DNA from: a bacterium
GTDB taxonomy: Bacteria; Patescibacteriota; Patescibacteriia; JACPHY01
DNA: 36,067 bases
Direction of reading: 5' to 3'
NCBI GenBank assembly: GCA_030646955.1
Contig: JAUSKM010000018.1
Coordinates: forward strand, 1 to 36,067
The notes below the pieces were generated by a model. It saw nothing but the letters and a program-made list of their open reading frames with translations. It had not been told where the DNA came from and searched no databases. Position 1 is the stretch's first letter. Each line of letters starts with the position of its first letter. The position numbers and the translations under genes are program-made. Positions 1-6,521 of this stretch are shown here, piece after piece.

Positions 1-150
1 TGCATAAATGGTAAGGCCCCGCCGCATGACGCGACGGGGCCCGCTTCGGGACGGTGTTGCCACAAACGAGTCGGCTCACCACCAGCTTTCGGCCCGTTTC
101 CGGCGCCACTCTGGGGCACATGCCAAAACACGCAGCGTGAACAACCCGTC
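1..150. other. upstream flank with GC-rich hairpin, no supported gene
   Basis: I see no convincing coding sequence here. Positions 15-21 (ggccccg) pair with 35-41 (cggggcc) to form a GC-rich hairpin. Neither side has a clear T-tract, so it may be the terminator of a plus-strand gene left of the window, but this is weak. No clear promoter for fmt is visible. Confidence 0.35.
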
Positions 151-1116
151 ATGTCCATACTCGCATATATCGCTGCTATGTCAATGAGTAATTCGACATG
201 CCTCTTTCTCGGCACATCGGCGTTCTCCATTCCGAGCGCTGAGGCGCTGCTCGCAAGCGGGGTGTGCACGCTCCTGGGTGTGGTGACACAGCCAGACAAG
301 CCAGCAGGACGCGGACAGCAGCTGGCAACATCACCCATGGCTGCATGGGCGCGCGAGCGTAGGATACCGCTCTGGCAGCCCGCGACCAAACAGGAGCTTA
401 CAGCGCTCGTGCGCGAGTGCGCACCAGATGTTGCGGTGGTTGTAGCGTACGGCCGCATCATTGCCGCAGACGCACTGGCAATCCCCCCTCACGGATTCGT
501 GAACCTCCACCCGTCACTCCTCCCACGCTGGCGCGGCCCATCGCCAATCGCTGCTGCAATTGCTGCGGGAGATCAGGAAACAGGCGTGACCGTCATGCGG
601 ATTGACGATCAGATGGATCACGGACCCATTCTCGCACAGGAACGCACTCCCCTTCTCCCGCATGTGACGCGCACGCAGCTGGAGCAGGATCTTGCCAAAC
701 AAGGCGCCACGCTCCTCGCGCGGACGCTGTCGGCGCACCTTGCGGGCGACATCATTCCAAAACCACAGGACGATGCGCAAACGACGGTCTGTCCCCTGCT
801 CTCCAAGGAGGACGGCCGCATTCTGTGGAACGAATCCGCTCTCGTGATCGAGCGCAAAATTCGCGCGTACGAAGGATGGCCGGGAACGTGGATGGAGCTC
901 CCCAATGGCAAACGCCTGAAGATCCTTACCGTGGAAATTGAAGGCACGACTGATGCCAACCCTGGAACCATCGCGCGAGATGCGCATGGTCGCATGGTTG
1001 TGGCATGTGGAGAGAAAAAAACATTTGTGCTCTTGCAGGTTCAACCGGAGGGGAAACAACCCATGGATGGGGCATCATTCCTCCGTGGCTACAACGGCCC
1101 AATGCAGTGCAATTGA
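151..1116 (+). CDS. fmt: methionyl-tRNA formyltransferase
   Basis: Transfers a formyl group from 10-formyl-tetrahydrofolate to initiator Met-tRNA in the cytoplasm, so that translation can start with fMet. The 321-residue product has the N-terminal formyltransferase fold followed by the C-terminal OB-like domain (from about residue 215, including AYEGWPGTW). The signature HPSLLPRWRGPSPI lies at 120-133. The expected catalytic residues are N118, H120 and D156. The family usually begins close to the LFLGTSAF strand, so the in-frame ATGs at 178 or 184 may be the real start. No Shine-Dalgarno separates the options. It stands alone on the plus strand, and its TGA stop lies inside the -35 box of the next gene's promoter. 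Confidence 0.95.
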   Translation: MSILAYIAAMSMSNSTCLFLGTSAFSIPSAEALLASGVCTLLGVVTQPDKPAGRGQQLATSPMAAWARERRIPLWQPATKQELTALVRECAPDVAVVVAYGRIIAADALAIPPHGFVNLHPSLLPRWRGPSPIAAAIAAGDQETGVTVMRIDDQMDHGPILAQERTPLLPHVTRTQLEQDLAKQGATLLARTLSAHLAGDIIPKPQDDAQTTVCPLLSKEDGRILWNESALVIERKIRAYEGWPGTWMELPNGKRLKILTVEIEGTTDANPGTIARDAHGRMVVACGEKKTFVLLQVQPEGKQPMDGASFLRGYNGPMQCN

Positions 1117-1140
1117 CCGCCCGCTACAAGTCGATATACT
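1113..1140 (+). promoter_or_regulatory. sigma70-type promoter overlapping the fmt stop codon
   Basis: TTGACC at 1113-1118 and TATACT at 1135-1140 are separated by 16 bases. The TGA stop of fmt (1114-1116) lies inside the -35 hexamer. It would drive the small membrane protein at 1182 with a leader of roughly 35 nt. Confidence 0.6.
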
Positions 1141-1181
1141 CGTTACAGAATAGTAGACCAACGCTCTTTTGGGGGTGCGCC

Positions 1182-1436
1182 ATGAATCACCGCGTCTTGT
1201 ACGGCATTGCCGCCATCATCGCAGCACTCTGGGGCGGCGCGGCGCTCTTTCTGCTCGTGGCATCGCGGGTTCTTCCGCCAGGAAGCAAACTCATGGAGAT
1301 GACGATGGTTGGTTCGCTGCTCATCGCCGGTGCGCCAGTACTCGTGACAACGGGAGCACTCTTAGTTGGCGTAGACATCACCGCCACCAAGACGAAGCGG
1401 GGTGCGACGCAGTCCCAACCGCAGCGTCCCGAATAG
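1182..1436 (+). CDS. small two-helix membrane protein, unknown function
   Basis: An 84-residue protein with two predicted transmembrane segments, at about residues 5-27 and 38-62. A charged, Lys/Arg/Gln-rich tail follows. I do not recognise a family. A G-rich stretch (gggggtg at 1171-1177) just before the ATG could act as a Shine-Dalgarno. The gene has its own promoter-like sequence overlapping the fmt stop and a good hairpin terminator 14 nt after its stop codon. It therefore looks like an independent transcription unit rather than the tail of an fmt operon. The reading frame can be extended upstream to 1005, but that extension lies inside fmt and is unlikely to be translated. Confidence 0.7.
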   Translation: MNHRVLYGIAAIIAALWGGAALFLLVASRVLPPGSKLMEMTMVGSLLIAGAPVLVTTGALLVGVDITATKTKRGATQSQPQRPE

Positions 1437-1449
1437 CACCATCACAGCA

Positions 1450-1486
1450 AGACCCCCGACAAATGATGCCGGGGGTCTCACTATTT
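1450..1486 (+). terminator. intrinsic terminator between convergent genes
   Basis: A 9-bp stem, agacccccg (1450-1458) with cgggggtct (1470-1478), encloses an AT-rich loop and is followed by cactatttt. The tail favours the plus strand. The glutaredoxin gene converges from the right and may share the hairpin. Confidence 0.75.
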
Positions 1487-1500
1487 TGCAGCTGGCGGTT

Positions 1501-1743
1501 CTACGCAATCCCCAGTGCCGTGTTGATGCGTGTCTTGTCGAATCCGATGACGATGGTGCCGTCGATGTCAATGACGGGTACGCCCATCTGGCCGGATTTC
1601 TGTACCATCTCGTCTGCACGCGCTGGATCCGCCGCAACATTCACCTCTTCGTACTGCACGCCGTGTTCCTTGAAGTACTCCTTCGCCATGGTGCAGTACG
1701 GACACGTTGGCGTCGAATAGACGGTCACTTTCTTGTCGGCCAT
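1501..1743 (-). CDS. glutaredoxin-like thiol oxidoreductase
   Basis: An 80-residue glutaredoxin/NrdH-type protein that reduces disulfides through a dithiol active site. The CPYC motif lies at residues 14-17, right after the first strand (VTVYSTPTCPYC). The conserved cis-proline segment GVPVI sits at about 54-58. Length and motif order match the short single-domain glutaredoxins common in small genomes. Such proteins can use thioredoxin reductase or glutathione, and the sequence does not say which. It is the last gene of the minus-strand redox block, 63 nt after the YHS-like protein, and may share its transcript. Confidence 0.9.
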   Translation of the reverse strand: MADKKVTVYSTPTCPYCTMAKEYFKEHGVQYEEVNVAADPARADEMVQKSGQMGVPVIDIDGTIVIGFDKTRINTALGIA

Positions 1744-1806
1744 ACACTCAAAAGGTTATGTCCACAGACATCCAGTGTACCCGATCTCCCGTCGCACGCA
1801 ACCCAC

Positions 1807-2007
1807 TCACTCGACAACCTCGTCGTCCGGGAACTGCACATACTTCTCCGGATCTTCCTCAAATTCCGCAATGCACGCATCGGAACAAAAGGCGTAGAGC
1901 TCACCGGTGAACTCCTTGGTAATCGCCGATTTTCCTGCGGTGAACGGTGCCTTACACACACGGCAATGCTTGGGATCGGCTGCGATGTATCGCTCGTATG
2001 CATTCAT
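1807..2007 (-). CDS. YHS/TRASH-like metal-binding small protein
   Basis: A 66-residue protein with two cysteine pairs, C15-x2-C18 and C41-x3-C45. The segment ELYAFCSDACIAEFEEDPEKY fits the YHS domain pattern of an aromatic-FCS-x2-C-x-x-F-x2-DP-x-KY. YHS/TRASH domains bind metal and occur in copper- or heavy-metal-handling proteins. Here the domain is the whole protein apart from an acidic tail. The setting between a peroxiredoxin and a glutaredoxin suggests metal or redox handling, which is inference. No clear Shine-Dalgarno is seen. Confidence 0.75.
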   Translation of the reverse strand: MNAYERYIAADPKHCRVCKAPFTAGKSAITKEFTGELYAFCSDACIAEFEEDPEKYVQFPDDEVVE

Positions 2008-2062
2008 ATATACACAGCGTACACATGCAACATGAACGGAGCTTCATTCGCGCCACGGCCTC

Positions 2063-2638
2063 CTACGCTTTCCCCAGTGTCTCCTGGCCCGGTTCCCACT
2101 CCACCGGACACAGATTACCCGACTGGAGTGCTTTGAGCACCCGAAGTGTCTCCGCTACGGAGCGTCCTACGGACCCCGCACTCACCACCATATACTTAAG
2201 TATGCCCTCCGGATCAATGATGAACAGCCCGCGCTCCGCAAGTCCCTCTTCCTCGTTGTAGATACCGTACGCCTCTGCAACCGCATGCGTTGTATCGGCG
2301 AGGACGGGGTACTTCACCATCGAGAGATCCCGCTCAAACCATGTTTTGTGGCTCCATTCGGAATCCGTGGATGCCGAAAGAATTTTTGCGCCGAGCGCTG
2401 CAAACTCCTCTTCCTTCTGCCCAAATCCCTTCAGCTCCGTGGGACAGATGAACGTGAAGTCGCGCGGATAGAAGAAGAGGACGAGCCACGACCCTTCGTA
2501 GTCAGACAACGATACTTTCGAGAAGCCGTCTTTCCCCTGCTGGTACGCAACCACACCGGAAAAATCCGGAGCCGGTTGTCCAATCTTAGGACACCCACAC
2601 GCGAACCCACCGCGCGCACCATCTTGGCAACATTGCAT
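2063..2638 (-). CDS. typical 2-Cys peroxiredoxin (AhpC/Prx1 type)
   Basis: Reduces hydrogen peroxide and alkyl hydroperoxides in the cytoplasm. The 191-residue product has the PxxxTxxC motif (P58, T62) with peroxidatic C65 in FTFICPTE. The resolving cysteine C177 sits in NLCPVEWEPG. Both match the typical 2-Cys class, whose dimers form intermolecular disulfides. The ATG at 2638 begins 10 nt after the SOD stop, so the two are probably coupled. The open frame runs upstream into SOD, but that part does not resemble a peroxiredoxin. The extra N-terminal stretch before GQPAPDF contains four cysteines (C3, C4, C14, C16), which is unusual. Confidence 0.93.
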   Translation of the reverse strand: MQCCQDGARGGFACGCPKIGQPAPDFSGVVAYQQGKDGFSKVSLSDYEGSWLVLFFYPRDFTFICPTELKGFGQKEEEFAALGAKILSASTDSEWSHKTWFERDLSMVKYPVLADTTHAVAEAYGIYNEEEGLAERGLFIIDPEGILKYMVVSAGSVGRSVAETLRVLKALQSGNLCPVEWEPGQETLGKA

Positions 2639-2648
2639 AGATTTTGAG

Positions 2649-3281
2649 TTACGCTGCTGTGATTCCCACGTTCCGCACCCGCTCGAATGCCGCAGTTGCG
2701 GCTGCCCAGTTGAGGTTTTTCCAGTAGTCATTGATGTATGCCTTGCGATCTGATCCGTAGTCCATGAAGTACGCATGTTCGTACACGTCGAGAACCAGTA
2801 CAGGGATCGCGCCCCACACGCCTCCCTGGTTATGCGCATCGGCACCGTAGATCTTCAGGCGACCGAGATGCGTGTCCCACGCAAGCACCACCCACCCGCG
2901 TACCGCCATGCCGGTCGCAGAGAACGCCTGGACGAAGCGCTCTAGCGATCCCCACTTCTCCGCGATGGCATCCACCAGCGTCCCCGTGGGTGTTCCGTCT
3001 CCGCCAAGGACGTTGAAGTAGTGCTCATGGAGGTACACGCCGTTGGCCGCAAACGTCTCGCCGTCGCGCAACGCGCGTAACTCCGAATACGTCTGATTCG
3101 CGCCCTCCAGTGCCTCCGGGCGGTCAACCAGCGCCTTCAGTTTCTCGCCGATCTCCTGCATCTTCTTCACGTACCCCACGTAGAGCTTGTCGTGATGAAT
3201 CTCCATCGCCTTTGCGGAGATGCCGATGAGCTCCTGCCGGAATGGAAGCGGCTTTGGCTCGTATGCTTTCGTGCTTGGCAT
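2649..3281 (-). CDS. iron/manganese superoxide dismutase
   Basis: Converts superoxide to peroxide and oxygen, and its peroxide product is the substrate of the adjacent peroxiredoxin. The 210-residue length is normal. Metal ligands by alignment are H29 (in MEIHHDK), H85 (in YLHEHYF), D165 and H169 (in DVYEHAYFMDY). The Trp usual after the second histidine is Phe here, and DVWEHAY reads DVYEHAY. This is a divergent branch, and Fe versus Mn cannot be decided by eye. The ATG at 3281 gives the usual N-terminus. The ferredoxin stop is 13 nt upstream and the peroxiredoxin start 10 nt downstream, so the three genes form an operon. Confidence 0.93.
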   Translation of the reverse strand: MPSTKAYEPKPLPFRQELIGISAKAMEIHHDKLYVGYVKKMQEIGEKLKALVDRPEALEGANQTYSELRALRDGETFAANGVYLHEHYFNVLGGDGTPTGTLVDAIAEKWGSLERFVQAFSATGMAVRGWVVLAWDTHLGRLKIYGADAHNQGGVWGAIPVLVLDVYEHAYFMDYGSDRKAYINDYWKNLNWAAATAAFERVRNVGITAA

Positions 3282-3294
3282 ATCATGGTGGTTA

Positions 3295-3528
3295 CTACTC
3301 GGGATAAAGCTGATTCCCCTCCTCGTCGTAGAGAAAAATTGCCTTTGTCGGACACGACTGCGCGGCCATGAGCACGGTTTCGTAATCCGCCCACGCTGAA
3401 TCTGATTTCGGAAGGAGCACTGCCTTATTCTCGTCATCCAAAAAAAACACATCTGGCGCGATGGTCACGCATGACGCTGCCCCAATGCAGAGGTCTCGGT
3501 CTACTACTATTTTTGCGATACGCGGCAT
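3295..3528 (-). CDS. small ferredoxin with a three-cysteine cluster site
   Basis: A 77-residue single-cluster ferredoxin, an electron carrier. The first motif reads CIGAASC (C14, C20), where four-cysteine relatives have another Cys at position 17. The distal ligand is C59 in QSCPTKAI. The segment VTIAPDVFFLDDENKAV matches the short bacterial ferredoxins of actinobacterial type. Loss of that cysteine is typical of 3Fe-4S ferredoxins, so a 3Fe-4S cluster is likely. The gene leads the ferredoxin-SOD-peroxiredoxin operon, right after the terminator of the sulfur-assembly operon. Its redox partner is not evident in the window. Confidence 0.88.
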   Translation of the reverse strand: MPRIAKIVVDRDLCIGAASCVTIAPDVFFLDDENKAVLLPKSDSAWADYETVLMAAQSCPTKAIFLYDEEGNQLYPE

Positions 3529-3586
3529 ACACGGGCATCATCGATATTTCACATTGCACGAACGTTCCATGTTTCCATACTACCAA

Positions 3587-3612
3587 CCAAAACGCCGCCT
3601 TCAAGGGCGACG
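3587..3612 (-). terminator. terminator of the nifS-nifU operon
   Basis: On the minus strand cgtcgcc pairs with ggcggcg (plus 3606-3612 with 3593-3599, one G-T pair). TTTTGG follows. It lies 10 nt after the NifU C-terminal gene and separates sulfur assembly from the ferredoxin-SOD-peroxiredoxin genes. Confidence 0.65.
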
Positions 3613-3621
3613 TCTCGGTTC

Positions 3622-3882
3622 CTAGGTATAGAAGACATTTTGGACCTCCGGGCAACGCTCCCGAATCATCTTCTCAACACCGAGTCCGAATGTCATGACG
3701 CTCATGGGACATCCCTTGCAGGACCCCACGAGTTCGAGTGTGACGTTCCCCTCGCCGTCCACCTCCACGAGCCGCGCGTCGCCCTCGTGCGCCGCGAGTG
3801 ACGGGCGCACCTCATCAAGGATCGCCGTGACTGCGCTACGGATGGCATCGCCATTGATCGTCGTGGCTGGTGGCTTATCCAT
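3622..3882 (-). CDS. stand-alone NifU C-terminal (Nfu) domain protein
   Basis: An 86-residue protein consisting of the Nfu domain, which holds and transfers Fe-S clusters. The motif GSCKGCPMS carries the cysteine pair C55 and C58, followed by the expected helix ending in the segment ERCPEVQNV. The start ATG at 3882 overlaps the last 8 nt of the NifU N-terminal gene (ATGGATAA), which implies translational coupling. In classical NifU this domain is the C-terminus of the same polypeptide. Here it is a separate ORF directly downstream and in a different frame, so the pair looks like a split NifU. It is the last gene of the operon. Confidence 0.9.
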   Translation of the reverse strand: MDKPPATTINGDAIRSAVTAILDEVRPSLAAHEGDARLVEVDGEGNVTLELVGSCKGCPMSVMTFGLGVEKMIRERCPEVQNVFYT

Positions 3883-4555
3883 AGTATTTTTCGTGATAGA
3901 ACCGGATGAGCTGCTCAATTTCCGGAATGGCATCGGGATTGCCCACGCCCACTTTCAATTTCCGTTGGACGTCTTCCAGCGTCTGCGCGCCTTCGAGGAC
4001 CGCCTCCTCGATATCTTTGTCGGTGATGTTGAGGCGATCATCCACAACACGCGCGTGTTCCACGATGACACGCTGATGCTGCCCCGACGCGCGGAAGTAC
4101 TCGTTCGCCGCCTTCCGGAAGGCCTTGTCCGCTAGCACCGAGCAATGGATCTTACGATTCGGAAGCCCCGCAAGCCGCTCCATAACGTGCTGCGGCTTGA
4201 TTTGCAACGCGTTCGTCAGTTGTATGCCGCCATCCTCCGTGCACATGACGGAGAACATGGACGTGGATGCAATTGCAGAACCGCAACCAAACGTTTGCCA
4301 CTTGAGATCAGCGATACGATCGGTTGTGGGGTCCACCTTGATCCAAATCTTCATCACGTCGCCGCACGCTGGCGAGCCAACGATACCAACCGCATCGAAC
4401 TGGCCTTCCTGGGGATCTTCCAGGAGGAGGTTGCGCGGATGGAAGAAGTGATCCTTCACAATCTCCGAGTACACCCACTTCTCGCCGGTGCGCTCGTTCA
4501 CGATTTCGGCATCCTGCATCTGTGTGCTGGTGAGTTTCTTGTCAGTTGGATGCAT
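3875..4555 (-). CDS. nifU: NifU/IscU-type Fe-S scaffold with degenerate Bfd-like domain
   Basis: Scaffold on which NifS-derived sulfur and iron form clusters. Residues 29-160 are the NifU N-terminal (IscU-like) domain with all three scaffold cysteines: C64 (SPACGD), C91 (TFGCGSA) and C138 (KIHCSVLA). Residues from about 165 to 220 resemble the central Bfd-like [2Fe-2S] domain of NifU in helix pattern (ITDKDIEEAVLEGAQTLEDV). However, all four cysteines expected there are missing: VVDD replaces C-x-C, and GVGNPDA replaces GGGCSAC. The 226-residue length fits N plus central domain without the C-terminal Nfu domain, which is the next, overlapping gene. The NifS stop is 3 nt upstream. Confidence 0.92.
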   Translation of the reverse strand: MHPTDKKLTSTQMQDAEIVNERTGEKWVYSEIVKDHFFHPRNLLLEDPQEGQFDAVGIVGSPACGDVMKIWIKVDPTTDRIADLKWQTFGCGSAIASTSMFSVMCTEDGGIQLTNALQIKPQHVMERLAGLPNRKIHCSVLADKAFRKAANEYFRASGQHQRVIVEHARVVDDRLNITDKDIEEAVLEGAQTLEDVQRKLKVGVGNPDAIPEIEQLIRFYHEKYYG

Positions 4556-4558
4556 ACG

Positions 4559-5851
4559 TTACTGCTTAGTTTCCCAGTGCGGGCGCTGACCAAGGAGCGC
4601 TTTTGCGGTTTCGGACGATGCACCGCTGCCAATGGTCTTCTTCGCATGCATCTCCAGACGCACCGGACTGATAGCGCGAAGCCGCTCGGTAATTGGCGGG
4701 AGCTGATCCAGGACATACGCGAGATCTTCCCGCGTCGTCTGCCGGCCCATCGTGAAACGAATGGATGCGTGCGCGTACTCGTACGGACGGCCGATGGCCA
4801 GAATGACATGCGATGGATCCAATGTCTGCGAGTCGCACGCGGAACCGGTTGCGGCGGCGATGCCATGCGCATCGAGATACAGCAGCATCGCCTCGCCCTC
4901 GATGTCTAGAACGGAGACGTTGATGTTGTTTGGCAATCGCTCCGTCGGATGCCCGTTGAGGACGATCTTTGGAACACGCGCCTGTATCTCATTGATGAAC
5001 CAATCCCGTAGCTCCGTGAGCCGTGTGCATTCTGCCTCGCGCTCCTCCGCCGCAATGGCCAGCGCGGCAGCAAAGCCCACCGCGCCCGCCACGTTTTCCG
5101 TGCCGGACCGCAGTCGCTGTTCTTGGCCGCCACCAAAGACCAATGGCTCCAGCTTCACGCCGCGCCGCTTGAAGAGCACGCCGATGCCCTTGGGGCCGTA
5201 GCACTTGGATCCGTTAATCGTAAGCAGGTCTACACCAAGCCGCTGGACATCGAGATCCAGGAATCCTGTTGCCTGGCATGCGTCCGTGTGCAGAAATGGA
5301 GCATCCGCCCGCTTTCGACCGTGCGCCTCTTTCCACTGGTGGATTGCGCGCGCAATGGCCGCGATGGGCTGGATGGTCCCGATCTCGTTGTTCGCGTACA
5401 TAACGGACACCAGAACGGTGTCCTCACGCAGCGATGCGACCACCTGCTCCGGGGTGACGCGGCCATCCTCATCAACCGGCAACACGGTCGCAGAAAACCC
5501 CTCGTGCTTCGCAAGGTGCTCCACGGGATTGAGCACCGCATGATGTTCGATCGCGGTGGTCACCAAATGCTTGCCGCGCCCTGCGTACGCACGCGCAACG
5601 CCGAGCACCGCCATGTTGTCAGATTCCGTCCCGCTCGCGGTAAAAAGAAGCTCCTCCGGCGCACACACGAGCACGCGCGCAATACCCGCACGCGCTTCAT
5701 CCAGCGCACGCTTCGCGCGGCGGCCTGCCGCGTAGAGAGACGACGGATTACCATACTCCTCGGTGAAGTACGGTGCCATCGCCACCACAACACGCGGGTC
5801 CGTGGGCGTCGTGGCCGCGTGATCCAGATAGACAGTGCGTGATGTATCCAT
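4559..5851 (-). CDS. nifS: cysteine desulfurase, NifS/IscS family
   Basis: A PLP enzyme that removes sulfur from cysteine as an enzyme-bound persulfide and hands it to the scaffold. The 430-residue protein begins with YLDHAATTPTDP. It shows H103 (IEHHAVL), D190 and Q193 (HTDACQATG), the PLP lysine K216 (GSKCYGPKG) and the catalytic C339 in ATGSACDSQTLDPSHV. The active-site loop is of the long, IscS/NifS group I type. The start ATG at 5851 is 4 nt after the Rrf2 stop. An upstream in-frame extension overlaps Rrf2 and has no homology. The C-terminal 30 residues are extra relative to the core family. Confidence 0.96.
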   Translation of the reverse strand: MDTSRTVYLDHAATTPTDPRVVVAMAPYFTEEYGNPSSLYAAGRRAKRALDEARAGIARVLVCAPEELLFTASGTESDNMAVLGVARAYAGRGKHLVTTAIEHHAVLNPVEHLAKHEGFSATVLPVDEDGRVTPEQVVASLREDTVLVSVMYANNEIGTIQPIAAIARAIHQWKEAHGRKRADAPFLHTDACQATGFLDLDVQRLGVDLLTINGSKCYGPKGIGVLFKRRGVKLEPLVFGGGQEQRLRSGTENVAGAVGFAAALAIAAEEREAECTRLTELRDWFINEIQARVPKIVLNGHPTERLPNNINVSVLDIEGEAMLLYLDAHGIAAATGSACDSQTLDPSHVILAIGRPYEYAHASIRFTMGRQTTREDLAYVLDQLPPITERLRAISPVRLEMHAKKTIGSGASSETAKALLGQRPHWETKQ

Positions 5852-5855
5852 AGCA

Positions 5856-6302
5856 TTACGGAGATGCGGTCTTCGCGTGCGCGGTCGCAATGTCCGCGAG
5901 CGTCATGTGGTCCAACTCCTGCTCAATCGTCTGCTGCAAGCGCTGGAAGAACGACCGCGATACGCACGACTGCTCGTGCGGGCAGGCATCGTCCGTCTGC
6001 GCGTCCAGGCAATGCGCCAGGACAATAGGGCCTTCCAACGCGCGAACCACTTCGCCCATCGTGATCTCGCGCGGCTGACGGGCAAGGCGATATCCGCCTG
6101 TGCGCCCGCGTGAGCTCACCACAAGTCCGGCGGCACGGAGCGCGCGCACCAGCTCCTCCAAATATTTTTCCGGCAGCTCCAATCGCCCCGCAATCTCGCG
6201 GATACTCACCGGCGCGCCATCGCATACACGCCCCAATTCCGCGATAAACACCACGCCATGGTGCGACCGGCTGGAGATCTTGAAGTTTCGATGCATTTCC
6301 AC
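5856..6302 (-). CDS. Rrf2-family transcriptional repressor (IscR-like)
   Basis: A winged-helix regulator, probably sensing Fe-S status or oxidants, encoded first in the sulfur-assembly operon. Of its 148 residues, 1-80 form the DNA-binding domain (SIREIAGRLELPEKYLEELV and the wing RGRTGGYRLAR). Three cysteines, C98, C107 and C113, lie where IscR carries its cluster ligands, though the first spacing is longer than in IscR. The GTG at 6302 has an AGGA motif 5 nt upstream. The ATG two codons later (6296) is the alternative. A palindrome sits over the promoter upstream, so autoregulation is likely. Confidence 0.92.
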   Translation of the reverse strand: MEMHRNFKISSRSHHGVVFIAELGRVCDGAPVSIREIAGRLELPEKYLEELVRALRAAGLVVSSRGRTGGYRLARQPREITMGEVVRALEGPIVLAHCLDAQTDDACPHEQSCVSRSFFQRLQQTIEQELDHMTLADIATAHAKTASP

Positions 6303-6330
6303 AGTGATCCTGCAATAAGATTATACAGAA

Positions 6331-6354
6331 AAACCCTAGAGTTTACTAGGATTT
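6331..6354 (-). promoter_or_regulatory. palindromic operator, probable Rrf2 site
   Basis: AAACCCTAG (6331-6339) and CTAGGATTT (6346-6354) are inverted repeats with one mismatch in nine, around a 6-bp A/T-rich centre. A further half-site, aaatccctag, lies at 6369-6378 inside the promoter spacer. The palindrome covers the expected transcription start just downstream of the -10 box, a typical repressor position. Assignment to the Rrf2 protein rests on adjacency. Confidence 0.7.
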
Positions 6355-6358
6355 TTCT

Positions 6359-6387
6359 ACTGTACCCGAAATCCCTAGTCCTGTCAA
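6359..6387 (-). promoter_or_regulatory. promoter of the rrf2-nifS-nifU operon
   Basis: On the minus strand TTGACA (plus 6382-6387) is followed after exactly 17 bases by TACAGT (plus 6359-6364). The leader would be about 50 nt. A second perfect -10-like TATAAT lies at plus 6320-6325, but it has only a poor -35. Confidence 0.8.
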
Positions 6388-6478
6388 GGAATTCCATTTT
6401 TCTCTCGTTCCATCGCCTTCAATATGCACCGTTGGGGGTTGGTGGAATGCGATTCCGCCGTCTGCTCACGCAGTCAAC

Positions 6479-6512
6479 AATACAAACACTCCATCCGATG
6501 GATGGAGTGTTT
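6479..6512 (-). terminator. terminator of the murC-murB-nuclease operon
   Basis: A perfect 12-bp stem, aaacactccatc (6484-6495) with gatggagtgttt (6501-6512), has a 5-base loop. On the minus strand it ends in TTTGTATTGTT, 10 nt after the last gene. The remaining bases to the rrf2 promoter hold no gene. Confidence 0.75.
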
Positions 6513-6521
6513 GGAGCGTAT

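Noticed and set aside
514-1059. Long open frame antisense to fmt
   Set aside because: It is the complementary reading of a clear fmt gene, with basic, low-complexity protein and no recognisable motif.
4145-4909. 254-codon open frame antisense to the nifU/nifS genes
   Set aside because: Lies opposite two unambiguous genes and has no family resemblance; GC-rich third positions create such open antisense frames throughout the window.
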